From positions 3,906,001 through 3,970,000 of the forward strand of contig JABRWF010000001.1 in NCBI GenBank assembly GCA_018343915.1: a stretch of 64,000 nucleotides of DNA. Direction: 5' to 3'. The notes below the pieces were generated by a model, which searched no databases, was not told where the DNA came from, and saw only the letters and a list, made by a program, of their open reading frames with translations. Origin of the DNA: Agroathelia rolfsii (lineage: Eukaryota; Basidiomycota; Agaricomycetes; Amylocorticiales; Amylocorticiaceae). Positions 1-11,166 of this stretch are shown here, piece after piece. A program made the translations under genes and the position numbers. How positions within the stretch are numbered: the stretch's first letter is position 1; each line of letters opens with the position of its first letter.

Positions 1-978
1 TGGAAGAGCGCTAGGAAGCAACAGTAAGCTATCATTATATCAACTGACACGGTCGATTGTGCTCAAATTTCCTTTCTTCATGATAGAAAACGAGCAGGAT
101 CACGAGCCGGCTCTGTTGCCTCATCGAGACAGCCCTCCCCCTCGCCCTCTATGCTGCGCGACCGAGACATGATAGAAGGCACCACATTCTACGGTACGGC
201 GACCTCGCGCCCATTCGATATGGATCTTAGCGCGGGCCCATCGCGACCTGCGCCGATACCATACGACGATCCGTACTCGGATGAATACAACCTCGCAATG
301 TCCATGGACGAAAATCGTGACATGGGGGAAGATAGCCAGTCACTCATGTCGAGTGCTACTCAGGGGTATGATGGACCCGTGGCTAGGTCGTCCGGGCGGG
401 GACGGGGTGGAAGCCGAGGTCGTAGCGGTGGTAATAGGGGTCGTGGAGGAGGAAGGGACGCCGGCCCGCGAGGACGTGGGCGCGGGCGTGGACGAGGGGG
501 ATGGGCGGGACAGCATGTAGATGCTACTGAGTACCCCTCTGGGCCTTCTGGGTCAGCATACGCCAATGCCGCCTCATCGGCATATGTCCCTGCCACCGCA
601 TACTCCGCGGGCGGCGGCCCTACGCCTTCATGGCCTGGGCCACCGCCCGTGCAGCAACCTCAGGCAGCACAAGGTTGGGCGTACCCACAGCAACCAGCAC
701 CATACCCGAGTCAGTTCTATCCCTCGCACCAGCAACACCAGCAACAGGCCTTTGTACAGCCGCATATTAACCCCCGGTTTGCTGCTGCGTTTGGCATGAA
801 TTTTCCATCTTTCTCGCAATCCCACCTCCATCAACAACAGCCACAGCAGCATTATCCGTCTACGCAATCTGCACCAAGCGGGGACTGGAGCGGTCAATGG
901 GTATTGCCTACAACCACCACCTCTTCTGGCCAGCAGCAACCGCAACAAAATCAGCAGCAGCAAGGAGGAAATCCCTGA
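1..978 (+). CDS. 3' end of RGG/Gln-rich nuclear protein, NAF1-like (partial)
   Basis: The gene enters from the left edge. Bases 1-23 are an exon end, 24-86 an intron (GTAAGC...TGATAG), and the last exon runs from 87 to the TGA ending at 978. Joined, the frame is open with no stop. The visible part has an acidic Asp/Tyr-rich stretch (PYDDPYSDEYN), an RGG box rich in GRGRGG repeats, then a Pro/Gln-rich tail of low complexity. RGG boxes bind RNA. A basic KRAGSRAGSVASSR segment ahead of an acidic stretch and a Q-rich tail recalls fungal NAF1, the assembly factor of H/ACA snoRNPs, but the diagnostic NAF1 core would lie outside the window. The name is therefore tentative; an RNA-binding role is the safer reading. 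Confidence 0.55.
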
Positions 979-1239
979 TTATTTCTCTTGTCTACTCATT
1001 CAGAGAAAAAGTAGAGTAAATAAGACACCTTGTAATTTATATGGAGTAAGTGTCTATTTTTTGCTATTGATTGAAATAGACATTAAGTGATGGTAGATGT
1101 ATGCATTAATGACCAGTCTGATGACCTACACTCCCATTATGTATATATCAGAGAATCACGATGACCACTAGCCTACGAAGGTAAATACCTCAATATGAAC
1201 TGGCACAAGAATGATTACCCACTTGGATTAAGTCAAAAA

Positions 1240-2040
1240 TCAACCACTGGAAACCTCAAAATCCGCCACATTGTTCTTGAGCCATTCGTAATCGGCATCG
1301 TTGTCGATAATATTGAACCCTTTCAAATTTAATCTCTGAATCTTGGCATACTCCACTGGATCGAAATCGATCTCGTCTGTCAAATTCTTTGAGTTGGGCG
1401 GCGAGGAGCTTCCTGATCGATGCCACAGGTATTTGATCTGTAGTGTTGTCTCCAATGGTTATTAGATCCGCCAGCCGAGGAGAAAATATCTTGTCCATCG
1501 TTTGAGAAGTAAATGAGGCACAGTTGGTGACCATCGGAGAACGCGGCATCGGCCCCCAAAGGAGCTGTCGCAGGTCATCAGTGGCGCCAATATCTTCCAG
1601 CTTCAGATTTTCAGCTGTTGGAACATGGTACGAATTGACATCTGAGAGTGAGCAATTCGTGATACCCAGAGAGACCACAGAGCGGGCGCTTGAGCTAATC
1701 AAACGCAAGATGGCCGCGGCCACTCGGGGCTGGAGGTTATCTACCATGAGAGTGTTGAGGCTCGGGTAGCGAGTTGGGCAAACTACTAGTAAGTAAGCTC
1801 AGGTGTTCCATCTTTCTCAGACATCCTGTACAAGTTAGCAAACCAGCTATCACAAAAGAGTTTTCACTTATTAAACCGCAATAGTTGGTCATGTTTTCGC
1901 TCAGGTTATCCACTGCCAGTAGCTACTGTCTCTTTATACACAGAGCCCGAGAACAGCCGTGCTAGGGCTGTGAGGGATGGGCTCAACCATGGAAACAAAG
2001 TGATGCTTCATCGGTCTGGTTCTACATCATGATGTCGATT
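1240..2040 (-). pseudogene. F-box/LRR gene relic A (C-terminal half)
   Basis: On the minus strand, fragments in shifting frames match the C-terminal halves of the two intact F-box genes at 33070 and 39243. Shared landmarks in order are a leucine-rich CTGCLRKMEHLSLL piece, RYPSLNTLMVDNLQPR (compare LHLEDLQPR), ITNCSLSDV (compare ITNCPVSNI), and the closing DADYEWLKNNVADFEV (compare ADWEWFEENVEEFEVA). Frame changes are needed near 1775 and near 1385-1395, stops interrupt the part above 1860, and no F-box is found upstream. It cannot make the full protein. The C-terminal tail is the best preserved part. Confidence 0.75.
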
Positions 2041-2283
2041 GCATCAGATCCTAATCGAATCAAGGATTCAGCACCATTGAACATTGAATCACAATTCTGT
2101 GAATTTTTTTCAGATTTTTGAGTTGTATCATTGAACGTCTTGGATTTTCCAACAATACGCTCTACATGTATGCTTCCATTTATCTAGTTGCTTCTGGGTT
2201 TACAAAACTTCTTCAGACAAACAAAAGTCAAAAAGCATATTTAAAGTACACCGTGACCATCTCAAACTTTCTTCGAGTCACTC

Positions 2284-2978
2284 CTAAGTTCTGTCATGAC
2301 CATTGGTCTTTTTCTTCCGAAAGAGATTGCCTGCCATGAAACTAGTTGTCGAGTTACCAACCACATTACTGGGTTCGCCCGCGCTGGAATTTGAGGTAGT
2401 GCTGCTTAACACATTCCTCTCCCGGCTGCTCAGGTACTCTGGATAAGGAGGGCGAGCCGGCCTGTCGCGCAGCGGAGCACCAGCAATCAAGGCGTTGGGT
2501 TTAGCCCGATCGACAGTGGGAGACAAGCTACACTTTCTTTTTATTCCGGGATTCCGAACTCGGTCCAGTTGTCTTATTAAAAAGTCAGTTGTTTGCGCGA
2601 TCATAATAAGAGGGCATCAATACCCTGACTGGTCTAATAGACCCCCGATGTGACCCTCATACTGATCTGGAGGAAGGGTGAGGTCAGAATTATTTGCTTG
2701 CGTATCGCCACTGATAGACACTTCCAAGACGGCGGCATTATCCACATTAGAATTTACCGGTTCCGTGCTGAAACACACAAGAGGTCAGTATAAATCTATT
2801 TTAGCATGAAAGAGTTATATACGAATGCCGTTCATTCCTAATTCATCAGGTAACAACATGTATACATTTCATCCGACTCAAAAAATGTCTTGCTCGCTTA
2901 CTCGGGTTCTGATGGTGGATTTACGCTACCGCTCAAGTTGAGAACAGATCCCGGAGACATTGTGTCATTTTCAGACAT
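2284..2978 (-). CDS. small Ser/Asn-rich hypothetical protein, three exons
   Basis: Model: complement(2284..2572, 2624..2767, 2902..2978), 169 aa. The start reads MSENDTMSPGSVLNLSG. Intron 1 is 134 nt (GTAAGC...TTTCAG) and intron 2 is 51 nt (GTATTG...AATAAG). Both joins keep the frame, and the intron-2 join continues directly into the longer downstream frame. The protein is polar and low in complexity, with a basic patch (GIKRKCSLSPTVDRAK), an Arg/Pro segment (PLRDRPARPPYPEYL) and a lysine-rich end (RKKKTNGH). No signal peptide or membrane segment is visible. I do not recognise a family. It may be a lineage-specific nuclear protein. An upstream 5' UTR exon ending in a GTAAGT donor near 3085 is possible. 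Confidence 0.5.
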
Positions 2979-4715
2979 TTGCGCAGATCAGTGGCACAGG
3001 ACACTCTTCTGCAAATTCAAAATGAGCTCTCTATCACTAAATCAGTTATGCAACAATCATTTATGGATTAGAGTGTGGTACTTACGTTTTAGAGCTACTC
3101 CTTTTTTTCACTTCTGCTTTCGCTTTCACAAGCAGTGATATGAACCCTTAGGGCCACCGTGCTAGCGAGGTAGAAATGAGCAAGTGAGAGTAGGAGAACA
3201 ATAAGGCTACAGTCGCCTAGACAATCCGATTCAGGCACACATCACAGTGATTGATCTAAGAACACTCTACCTTATGACTGCAAATGCTGAGTCAGTCCCA
3301 TTAGACACTTATCTGGTTTAGACTCAGCGAAAAAAAAACTTACTGAATCTGCAACTAGTTCATGCCCCTATATTCCTGTTTTCTCCTGCAATAATATCGT
3401 AAGCAATAAAAAAATACCACACTTCGTAGGGGGATAGAAGCTTTTGATCAGAGTCACACTTTCACTCCAGGACAAACCTATTTACTCCAGGTCAGCTCTT
3501 AAAAATCTGCTGGGGATTTTTTCTTCTTCTCTTCTTTGGATCGAAAACATGTCAAATAGTATATGTGTTGTATCCAGCTGTATTCGGTTTTCCAAAGCGG
3601 TGTTCGTCCCAAGTGAGTCTGATCTCGACGATATCATTGTCGCCCTTCTCTGTCGTTTCGCGGATATATCATGCAATGGCTAGCCACGTTCTTTATTATG
3701 AACCAGCCTTGACATTGCTTTATAGACACGTGCGGTGATTCTTTCGGTTAGAGTCGTAAACACTCGCTTCTGCATTCTCAGACCCGGAGATGCATCATGA
3801 CTACGATTGTTATATTTATACATGCGGTCATAGTTAAACATAAACATTGTATTCCTTGTGTCAGTGGTTTGCTTGCGTTGATGTCAGCGCCCAAAGCCTT
3901 GGTAGCAGCTCAAAGTATGGTGGGACCAGGATCTTGACCAGGAGTCCTCGGTGCCATGGGGAGAACACTGCCAGTGGTAGCAAAGTCAGGAAGCAGTGAC
4001 CATGCCAGTGTCTAGCCGGCAGAAGACTAATGTCAAGGGACTCTGGAGACAGCGTGGACCCGAAGCATATGTATGGATGATTGTGATAAGGTCTAACCGT
4101 GACAAAGATAGTGGCCCGGAGTGTGAATAGAATAGCAGCTTGAGATGGAGACGGGTCGGCCCGCCCAATGGACTCGGATGCTTCCGCAAATGGTAAATTG
4201 AAAATCAGCGAGATGCAGGGATTACCTGAATCATTGCAACCGTCGGAAACCATTTTCAAAAGTCCAACGTTTGCTATTACATTCAACTTGGTCTGAACGT
4301 TCAACCGCCATTCTTTCTTTAGGGCACTTAAAAAGATAAATGTGCGATGGTACGGGATTTTATCCACGCCAACTGACACACAGCATGCGTCGCCCAGATG
4401 AAGAATGCATGTGGATGCGGCGTCATCATGTCAGAGGTGCATGGGGGTTCGTCGCCAAGCATCATGTGCTCCCTCTGGACACGATCAGTAACCTATCCTT
4501 CTCTACGGTCGGCTGCCCCCCTGTGCTCTGCTTGGCCAACATGCGTTCTATATATACATGTGCACTCCCTATCAGTACCGCCGTCCATATGCTGGAGGTC
4601 AAGATCAATGAAAAGATCAGTGTCTAGCAGGGTGCCCTCTGGCTGCATGCACAACCGATCATCTTTCTAGCTTGTCAACTTGCTGCGGCTTCTCTCCCCC
4701 CTCTCTCTAGTGGCC
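2979..4715. other. intergenic, one unassigned ORF
   Basis: No recognisable gene. The only long frame is 3861-4379 on the minus strand (172 codons from a Met), without a known motif, clear intron context or homologue that I can see; I treat it as probably chance. A short frame at 3482-3676 (minus) ends in a usable donor (GTAAAT) and could be a 5' exon of the gene at 2284-2978, but I found no connecting exon with an open frame. Confidence 0.35.
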
Positions 4716-4723
4716 TATAAAAG
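4716..4723 (+). promoter_or_regulatory. TATA box of the RNase T2 gene
   Basis: TATAAAAG lies 89 bases ahead of the start codon at 4805, after a pyrimidine-rich CT tract, as expected for a strong regulated fungal promoter. Confidence 0.6.
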
Positions 4724-4804
4724 ATCTCATGGCTCGCTTGTGGCCTATCTTGTCGCGCATATCCTATCCCGTCTGATATCGCAACGCCTCTCAAAAGGAC
4801 AGTA

Positions 4805-7303
4805 ATGCTCTCTGGCAAGCTCTTCTTTACCGCTCTTCTCGGTTTGGCAGCGGCCAAGCCCGCACAGCGCCCTAAGGCGCGCTATGCTGGCTCCTCTCCC
4901 TGGGACGCCTTCACCACCTTCAAGCGTGCTGCAGACATCTCCTCTGGCTGCGGTACTGATGGACAGCTCTCCTGCCACGTTCGTATCCTTGGGATCAATT
5001 ATTGAAACTGAAATATGAACGAGATTCTAATGACTTGATTTCATCTCTAGAACACCACTGTACAGACCGATACTTGCTGCTTCGAGACGCCAGGAGTAGG
5101 GCTCTTGTTATATACGGCCCTAATCTGAAAGGTTTATTGATATCTTTTTGCATAGGGTCTCATCCTGCAAACCCAGTTCTGGGACACCGATCCCTCCGAT
5201 GGACCCACCAACAGCTGGACGATTCACGGTCTCTGGCCTGACAAGTACGACTACAACCACGACGTGAACTGCTGATCTACAAGACTGACGAGTTTTTGTT
5301 CAGCTGTGATGGCACTTATGAGGAGGATTGCGATTCCTCTCGTGACTACACGGATATTTCTTCCGTATGTTCTCTTTTTATCCCGCATTTATAATGGCTC
5401 CTCTCTGAACATTTGATATAGCTTTTGACCGAGCAAGGCGCTACGACCACCCTTGACTTCATGGAGACTGTGAGTACCCTGTGCAAACCGATTTAACACA
5501 ATATGTTAATCGAACGGTACTCTTCCTGTAGTACTGGGTCAACGACCCCGACGATGGCAGCAATGAGGAACTTTGGGAGGTGAGTACTCCAATACAATGA
5601 GTTGATTATAATTCAAGTATATCATATTTTCCATCTTTAGCATGAGTGGGCTACCCACGGCACGTGCTATAGCACTCTCCAGGTTGACTGCTTGCCGTCT
5701 GACAGTCCCAAGGGTGCCGAGGTGTGTCATTATTCATTCAAGGTGAAATATATTCAGAAACTCATATCGGAATCAATCGTATAGGCTGTTGCCTTCTTCG
5801 AGACCGTAGTCAGACTCTTCAAGACGCTCCCCACTTACGACTGGCTCGCTGCTGCAGACATCGTGCCCAGCTCGTCTAAGAAGTACAGCCTCTCGGCGGT
5901 TATGGATGCACTCAAGAAGGGTTCTGTAAGTTATATTGCACTACTCTGTTGTAGAATACATCCCGAATATTATCTATCTTTTGATAGGGCTACACCCCCG
6001 GTATTACATGCTCAGACGGCAAGCTCAGTGGCATTGGCTGGTACTTCAACCTTAGGGGCTCCGTCATTGATGGTGACTTTGTTGCCATTGGTAAGTCGCA
6101 CTTATATATATCGCGAAAATTGTGTATACTCACTGTTCATCTATTGATTAGACTCTCCTTATACCACTTGCACCTCCGAGTCGGTCAGCTATCCAACCAA
6201 GACCGGCACGGCTGTCCCCACTACTACTACCGTAAGACTATCCCTTCTTCCTTAAGACTTGATTGCGTGTATCTAACATGGGATCTAATCAATCGGCAGG
6301 TTGACACTGTAATGACCGCTCGTGCTTACTAAATCCCTACTTGAACCTGCTTGTCTGATTCCTATTCTTCTTCTCCCCTTTCTTTTTGCTACGAAACGAA
6401 AAAAAAAATGTAACATTAGGGTACTACTACGAGCACTGCTGCTACGACTACTACGACATCAAAAACAAAAACTTCGGGGACGACGACGACATCTACTGTG
6501 AGACTTGCTCCCTCTCTCCCCTTCCATTACTTTCTCCTGTTTCCCTCTCCCTCCCCCCTTTCTCCGCTTCTCGTTTACCAGTTTTTTGCTGTTATCGTTG
6601 TGCTGTGCCGGTTCTGACTGCATGTACCCCCTGTTTTTTGTATGTTTAATTATAGAGCACGGTATGCTCTGCCTCGTTATATGCGCGTGATGTTTTTGAT
6701 GAGACTGACCATGTGCTTGACTATGCTGCGATATCCTCCAAACGGATGGGATAAATATAAATAGAGTGCATCTGCGACTGGGGTGAGCACATTCAATCCT
6801 CTATGAATAATTTTGGATTTGTTCTAACCCTCTCTCTCTCTTTTCTCCATCTTTACTTTTAACACCTTCGTAGACGGGTGCTAGCCTGCCCAGCAGTGCA
6901 CAAATTACCGCCTCGGATGGCATGGGTGGCCTGCTTTCGTATGGGACTTGGTCCGTGCAGACGCTAGCGACATACCACTTCTCGGGAACGGTCTCGAGCT
7001 TCACAATGTCGACCTCTAAGAGCACCTGTGGTATCAACGATGACAAGCTCGATTGCGATGATGGATATGAAGACAATTTCTCTGCTGTGAGCATATATTT
7101 TCTGTATGCTACATTCTAATATCATCATGGCTAATACGGTGGTGTGCAAATGTATATAGGTTACGGATGATGATGGCAACTTACTCTTGGCCTACAATGG
7201 CGAGACAACCTGGTCGAGTGATTACTATCCTAGCGGTAGTGAACAGGAGACGGTTTATATTGGCGGCGACCACGAGTGGACGTACAACCTAATCATCGGC
7301 TGA
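4805..7303 (+). CDS. secreted ribonuclease T2 with C-terminal extension
   Basis: Exons: 4805..4978, 5051..5095, 5156..5244, 5304..5364, 5422..5469, 5532..5579, 5641..5721, 5785..5925, 5988..6090, 6152..6231, 6300..6308, 6420..6497, 6874..7086, 7160..7303 (437 aa). Cleaves single-stranded RNA through a 2',3'-cyclic intermediate. A signal peptide (MLSGKLFFTALLGLAAA) points to secretion. Active-site block I is SWTIHGLWPDNC (His97) and block II is HEWATHGTC (Glu157, His161). The many Cys residues fit disulfides. After the catalytic domain come a Thr/Ser-rich linker and a roughly 120-residue C-terminal domain, as in Rny1-type enzymes. Placing the third donor at 5245 removes an apparent stop at 5272 and restores WPDNCDG. 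Exon 11 is only 9 nt, and a 6-nt exon (6656-6661, AGCACG) may split the unusually long 376-nt intron after exon 12. Confidence 0.9.
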
Positions 7304-7565
7304 AGAGACTGCTGTGTGACATATGATCGTCAATGGGTGATAATGGATCTCGAAGGAAACAGTGTTGAGAAAGAAAAAAAGTTGATGTATTTAACCCTTA
7401 TATATCTGGTTTGTTATGGGTTTTACGCGTACGGGAAATGAGTGATCGAGTATTAATTGATACTCATCATCTAAAATATATACACAAATCCAACTCTAAG
7501 TTGGAAGTTGCCTTTGTTGGACTGTGACCACCACTACTGGCTGTATAGCCCTCTTAGCACTGAGA

Positions 7566-8140
7566 ATGCCACCACCATCCGACCACGCAGCACTCCACCT
7601 TAAATGGCTCAAAGGCGACTTCTTCGTCGCCCAGCTCCAGCCTGGCGAGCCTATTCCTGAGCCATGGATAGCCTTGTTAACGACGCCCAACTTGGGTTCG
7701 GCAGGACGACAACTGTTTTCCATCACTGTGACACCAGAGGAGACTTCCGTAGTGGGTGAGGCAGAGTACCAGCTAGAAGGAAAAGAGTCAACCTGGAAGT
7801 GCATACAGATCGCGGGGCCTATGGATTTTGGTGAGGATTATAGGCAGAATATATGCGCCCTATAGATGCTAATGTAAATCTTTTTATTTTTTTAACAGGT
7901 CTAATTGGCGTCATGAATAGCTTCACAACACCGCTGAAAGAGAAAGGAATAAGTGTTTTCGTCACATCCACTTGGTAAGCGTTGTTCATTCGTGTGATTC
8001 GAGCAGATCATAGGGATACTGATTGGTCGATCATGCATGTCAGGAACACAGACTTTATCCTAGTGCCTAAAGAGAGAGCCCAAGAGGCGCATGCAGCATT
8101 GAGTGAAGATGGATGGAAGTGGGCGACGGAAGTTATCTGA
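7566..8140 (+). CDS. ACT-domain protein
   Basis: Exons 7566..7830, 7899..7974, 8044..8140 (145 aa). The first ATG after an in-frame GTG was taken as the start (MPPPSDHAALHLKWLKGDF). The C-terminal half (GPMDFGLIGVMNSF, then LKEKGISVFVTSTWNTDFIL and VPKERAQEAHAALSEDGW) has the beta-alpha-beta-beta-alpha-beta pattern and glycine turn of an ACT domain of the aspartokinase/CASTOR type (ACT_7). Such domains bind amino acids and regulate enzymes; stand-alone members are common in fungi and bacteria and their ligand is usually unknown. No catalytic domain is attached. It lies between RNase T2 and the SAS4-like gene on the same strand, with no sign of linked function. Confidence 0.8.
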
Positions 8141-8616
8141 TATGGAAATGGATATATAGTCATGGCTAGGAAGGAAGTAATAATAATAGCCAGCGAATCA
8201 TGTGGCAAAGAGTAACAAAATAATTGTGATTGACAACGTAATGATCACCCATTACAAATCTCCCCATACCGGCCATACTCTGCCCTGTAGAGTCGTGGAT
8301 GTAATATGCATTTATCCCAATATTTTACTATAAAATGTAATATGAGTATCAGAAAACAGATAGTGAAACGACGAGTGGCTAGTCGATTGGGTCGAATACA
8401 TACAGCAAGAGATTGTTGTTTGCACGGTGTTATGACCTCTTCTGTCCGTCCTAGTCTCTGGGCGTCTCCTGCGCTGCAGACAGACATAGGGTAGCTACCG
8501 TCGTCCTTCATTCCTTGCTGCCAACCTACTCTGCTATTTATTGTACCCCACGGACCCACCCCTTACGTCAGGACCAAAGTTTGAACCAGCAGACGAGAAA
8601 AAACTTGAACTTGATC
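8141..8616. other. intergenic
   Basis: 475 bases between two plus-strand genes. Short frames on both strands show no motif. It should hold the ACT gene's terminator and the next gene's promoter; no clear TATA box was found. Confidence 0.5.
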
Positions 8617-10957
8617 ATGCTTGCTGGCACTTCTGGACCCACTGCCTCCAGCAGCAGTAGCACGTCTACAGCGGCCCCCACGAAGCAGAAACGCGTCCTG
8701 CCCATACGTACACGTAGGGGCGGGCCAGGCATTGGAACCTGCGACGCCGACTTGCTGATTCTGGATACTCTCAAACGGCGATGTTTGTCTGTTTTGTTTC
8801 CCCTTATCCCGTTCTCTTTCCTATCTTGTCGTTTTCCGGCACTCTATAATATCCATGTGTGTATGCCTTAACTAACGCTATGCGCCCCTTTTCTCCCTTT
8901 GTTTAAACAGCCGAGAATGAGCCCTTGGTGCCCGCTTCAACATGTTTTCTCCTCACCACAAATAGCGCATTGATCTCCTCTGCGTCTGACGAGGGACAGA
9001 AGACAACATCGCCTGGCAAGGAGCGATACTTTGACCGCCCAGAAGTACTCAGAGCCGTGAACGAGCAAAAGATCATCCAGACCCCTTCGTTCGAGAGGCT
9101 AGCTGAAGGCGCCAGCGTGGGCAGTCGATTGCGCACAAGGAGTGGTAGTGAGGACGTATGTAACTAGCCTATTTATCTATCTAATTTTCTTCTAATAAAT
9201 TTCTCCTACTTTCTTACTTTTAGCAATCAATAGACACATCAGATGCCGCATACGAAAAACGTCATCGTAAATTCGAGACGTTTGAGAAGCGACAACGTCT
9301 ACGCGAGAAGGAGAAACTTAAACATGAGCAGTACAAGCTCAAGGAGCGCATCGAGCAGCTGCGTGCTATGGACATCACTGCGTTTATGGCCTTGCCCGCA
9401 ACGGCCTTCCCACCTCGCGTTTTATCCACGTCCCAGACCGAAGAGGAAGATCCCCTCAAGGAAGGCGAGAGACGGAGGCAGGAGCTGTTATCTGTAGCGC
9501 TTGGACTTGAAGAGCGGTATGCGACTCTGCTGCCCAGCGAGCGTAAGGCGTATGGGAATGGAACTGCTACGTCAGCGAATACTGCGTCGAGCACACCATC
9601 TGAGACTCAGACTCCCGAGGTACCCGTCGCATCTACATCATCATCAACACCTTTGACACACCGTCAAGCTCTGTCTAAGGCTACAGCCCCACGTTCTGGC
9701 ACACGGACGGGTTCAGCTCCGGTTTCTTCTGCCAGTGATGGAGAAAGCCGTGATGGTACGACAACACCCAAGCTTGTCTTTCGTCTTCCACCTAGCAAAA
9801 ATTTTGCATCCTCTTCCAACGGGGTGAATAGTGCCCCCACCACTATTCAAACAACGCCAGCCCCCAAACGATCCTCGAAGCTCTCGCAGACTGTTCTGTC
9901 TCTCTCGTCGAACCTGGAAGAGCCACCGCCGCCTCCATCTCCTCCTTCCATTGTTGGTAAATCCGCGTCTCAACTCGTGCTCATGGGTAAAGAAGACAAT
10001 AGTGCTGGCGAGAAGCGGCCAAGATCCTCGTCGCCAGCATCCATATCCACACCAGCAACCCATGTGCATCCGCGTACACACGGCACCAAACGCGCCCGTC
10101 AACGCGGCAACAGCGCCTCCACTTCTGCTTCCATCTCCATCTCCATCCCCATCCCCGTGCCCTCGTCCGCTTCTTTCTCAGCACACCCTACATATACATA
10201 TGCACATACGGCATCCTCTCCCGCCCCGTCGACCTCCTCACACATATCCGCCTCAGGATCTACCGCAACCGCGACAACGACGGCAACGGGACCGCTACCG
10301 CCACCACCACCAAGGCAGCCCGGCGCACTGATGGCCGCGGCCCTGCACGCGCAGCAGACGGCCAACACGCGCAAGACGAGCAGGGGCCAGAAGCCGTTTG
10401 GGTGTGCGATGCCGCAGTGGCCGATGGAGGAGTATGTCTTGCCGGAGTGGGTTCGGCCTGCTGCGCTGGCGAGGTTGCAGGATCAGGACGGGGTTATGGA
10501 TGGGAATGTGGGTATGGATATGGGCGTGGGTAGGATACAGGGCGGGATGGAGGGGCAATTGATGGAGGGAGTGCAGATGCAGATGCAGGAGGGGGTGGTG
10601 CCGTTGTTGCCTGGGATTGTGCAGTCGAAGGTGGTGCAGGGACAGGGACCGTCCTCGATGGAGGTGCTCATCAAGGAGGAAGTGGCGAAGCCGAAGGAGA
10701 CCAAGTGGGCCTCGTCGGGGAGGAATGCCGCTGTTGGGAAGCGGAAGGGACAGAAGGACAGCGGTACTGGCGACAGTGGTGGTGATGCCGACGCTAATAT
10801 GATGGATGTGAACGGTCCTATTCTTGGTGGTGGTGGTGGTGTTGGTACTGTGGAGAGTACATCTTCACCGTTTTTACCTTCGATCACGGTTCTGGGTTCT
10901 GAACCTGTTGAGGTGCAGAGTAGTGTCAGAAGGACGAGCAGACGGAAGCAGCAGTAG
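8617..10957 (+). CDS. SAS4-like chromatin protein, largely disordered
   Basis: Exons 8617..8782, 8911..9155, 9224..10957 (714 aa). The N-terminal part has a conserved-looking TRRGGPGIGTCDADLLILD segment and FLLTTNS. Exon 3 begins with a charged helix, FEKRQRLREKEKLKHEQYK then LKERIEQLRAMD (about residues 150-183). This resembles the SAS4 domain (something about silencing 4), a subunit of a histone acetyltransferase complex that scaffolds the catalytic subunit. The rest is Ser/Thr/Pro-rich, with alternating Ser-Ile/Ser-Pro runs near residue 440, a Gly-rich run near residue 670 and a basic end (RRTSRRKQQ). Intron 1 uses a weaker GTTTGT donor. The family call rests on the coiled helix and layout, so it is moderate. 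Long frames on the opposite strand are shadows of biased codon use. Confidence 0.65.
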
Positions 10958-11166
10958 TCTTGTCTTTGTGTCCTTATCATTCTTTCGTTCTTTGCCTTTC
11001 GTTTTGTCAGGTTTTTTTTGTGATTCGATTATACCATGTAATTTATGAATTATAGTGAGATGAAGCCAAGGTTGAAAAATGTAAGTATTGTCTAGTTGGC
11101 ATAAAGATGTCAAGTGCGACCACGCTAATCCCAACCAAGCCCAAGGTCTAAATGCTAAACAGGTGC

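Noticed and set aside
3861..4379. 172-codon minus-strand frame
   Set aside because: No motif, no conserved-looking segment, no intron context; likely chance, so not annotated as a gene.
5245..5303. Apparent nonsense codon in the RNase T2 gene (TGA near 5272)
   Set aside because: It lies in a 59-nt intron; splicing at 5245/5303 gives the conserved WPDNCDG.
9713..10980. Several long frames on both strands within the SAS4-like gene
   Set aside because: Shadow frames caused by GC-rich, Ser/Pro/Gly-biased codons. Only the exon-3 frame joins the upstream exons.
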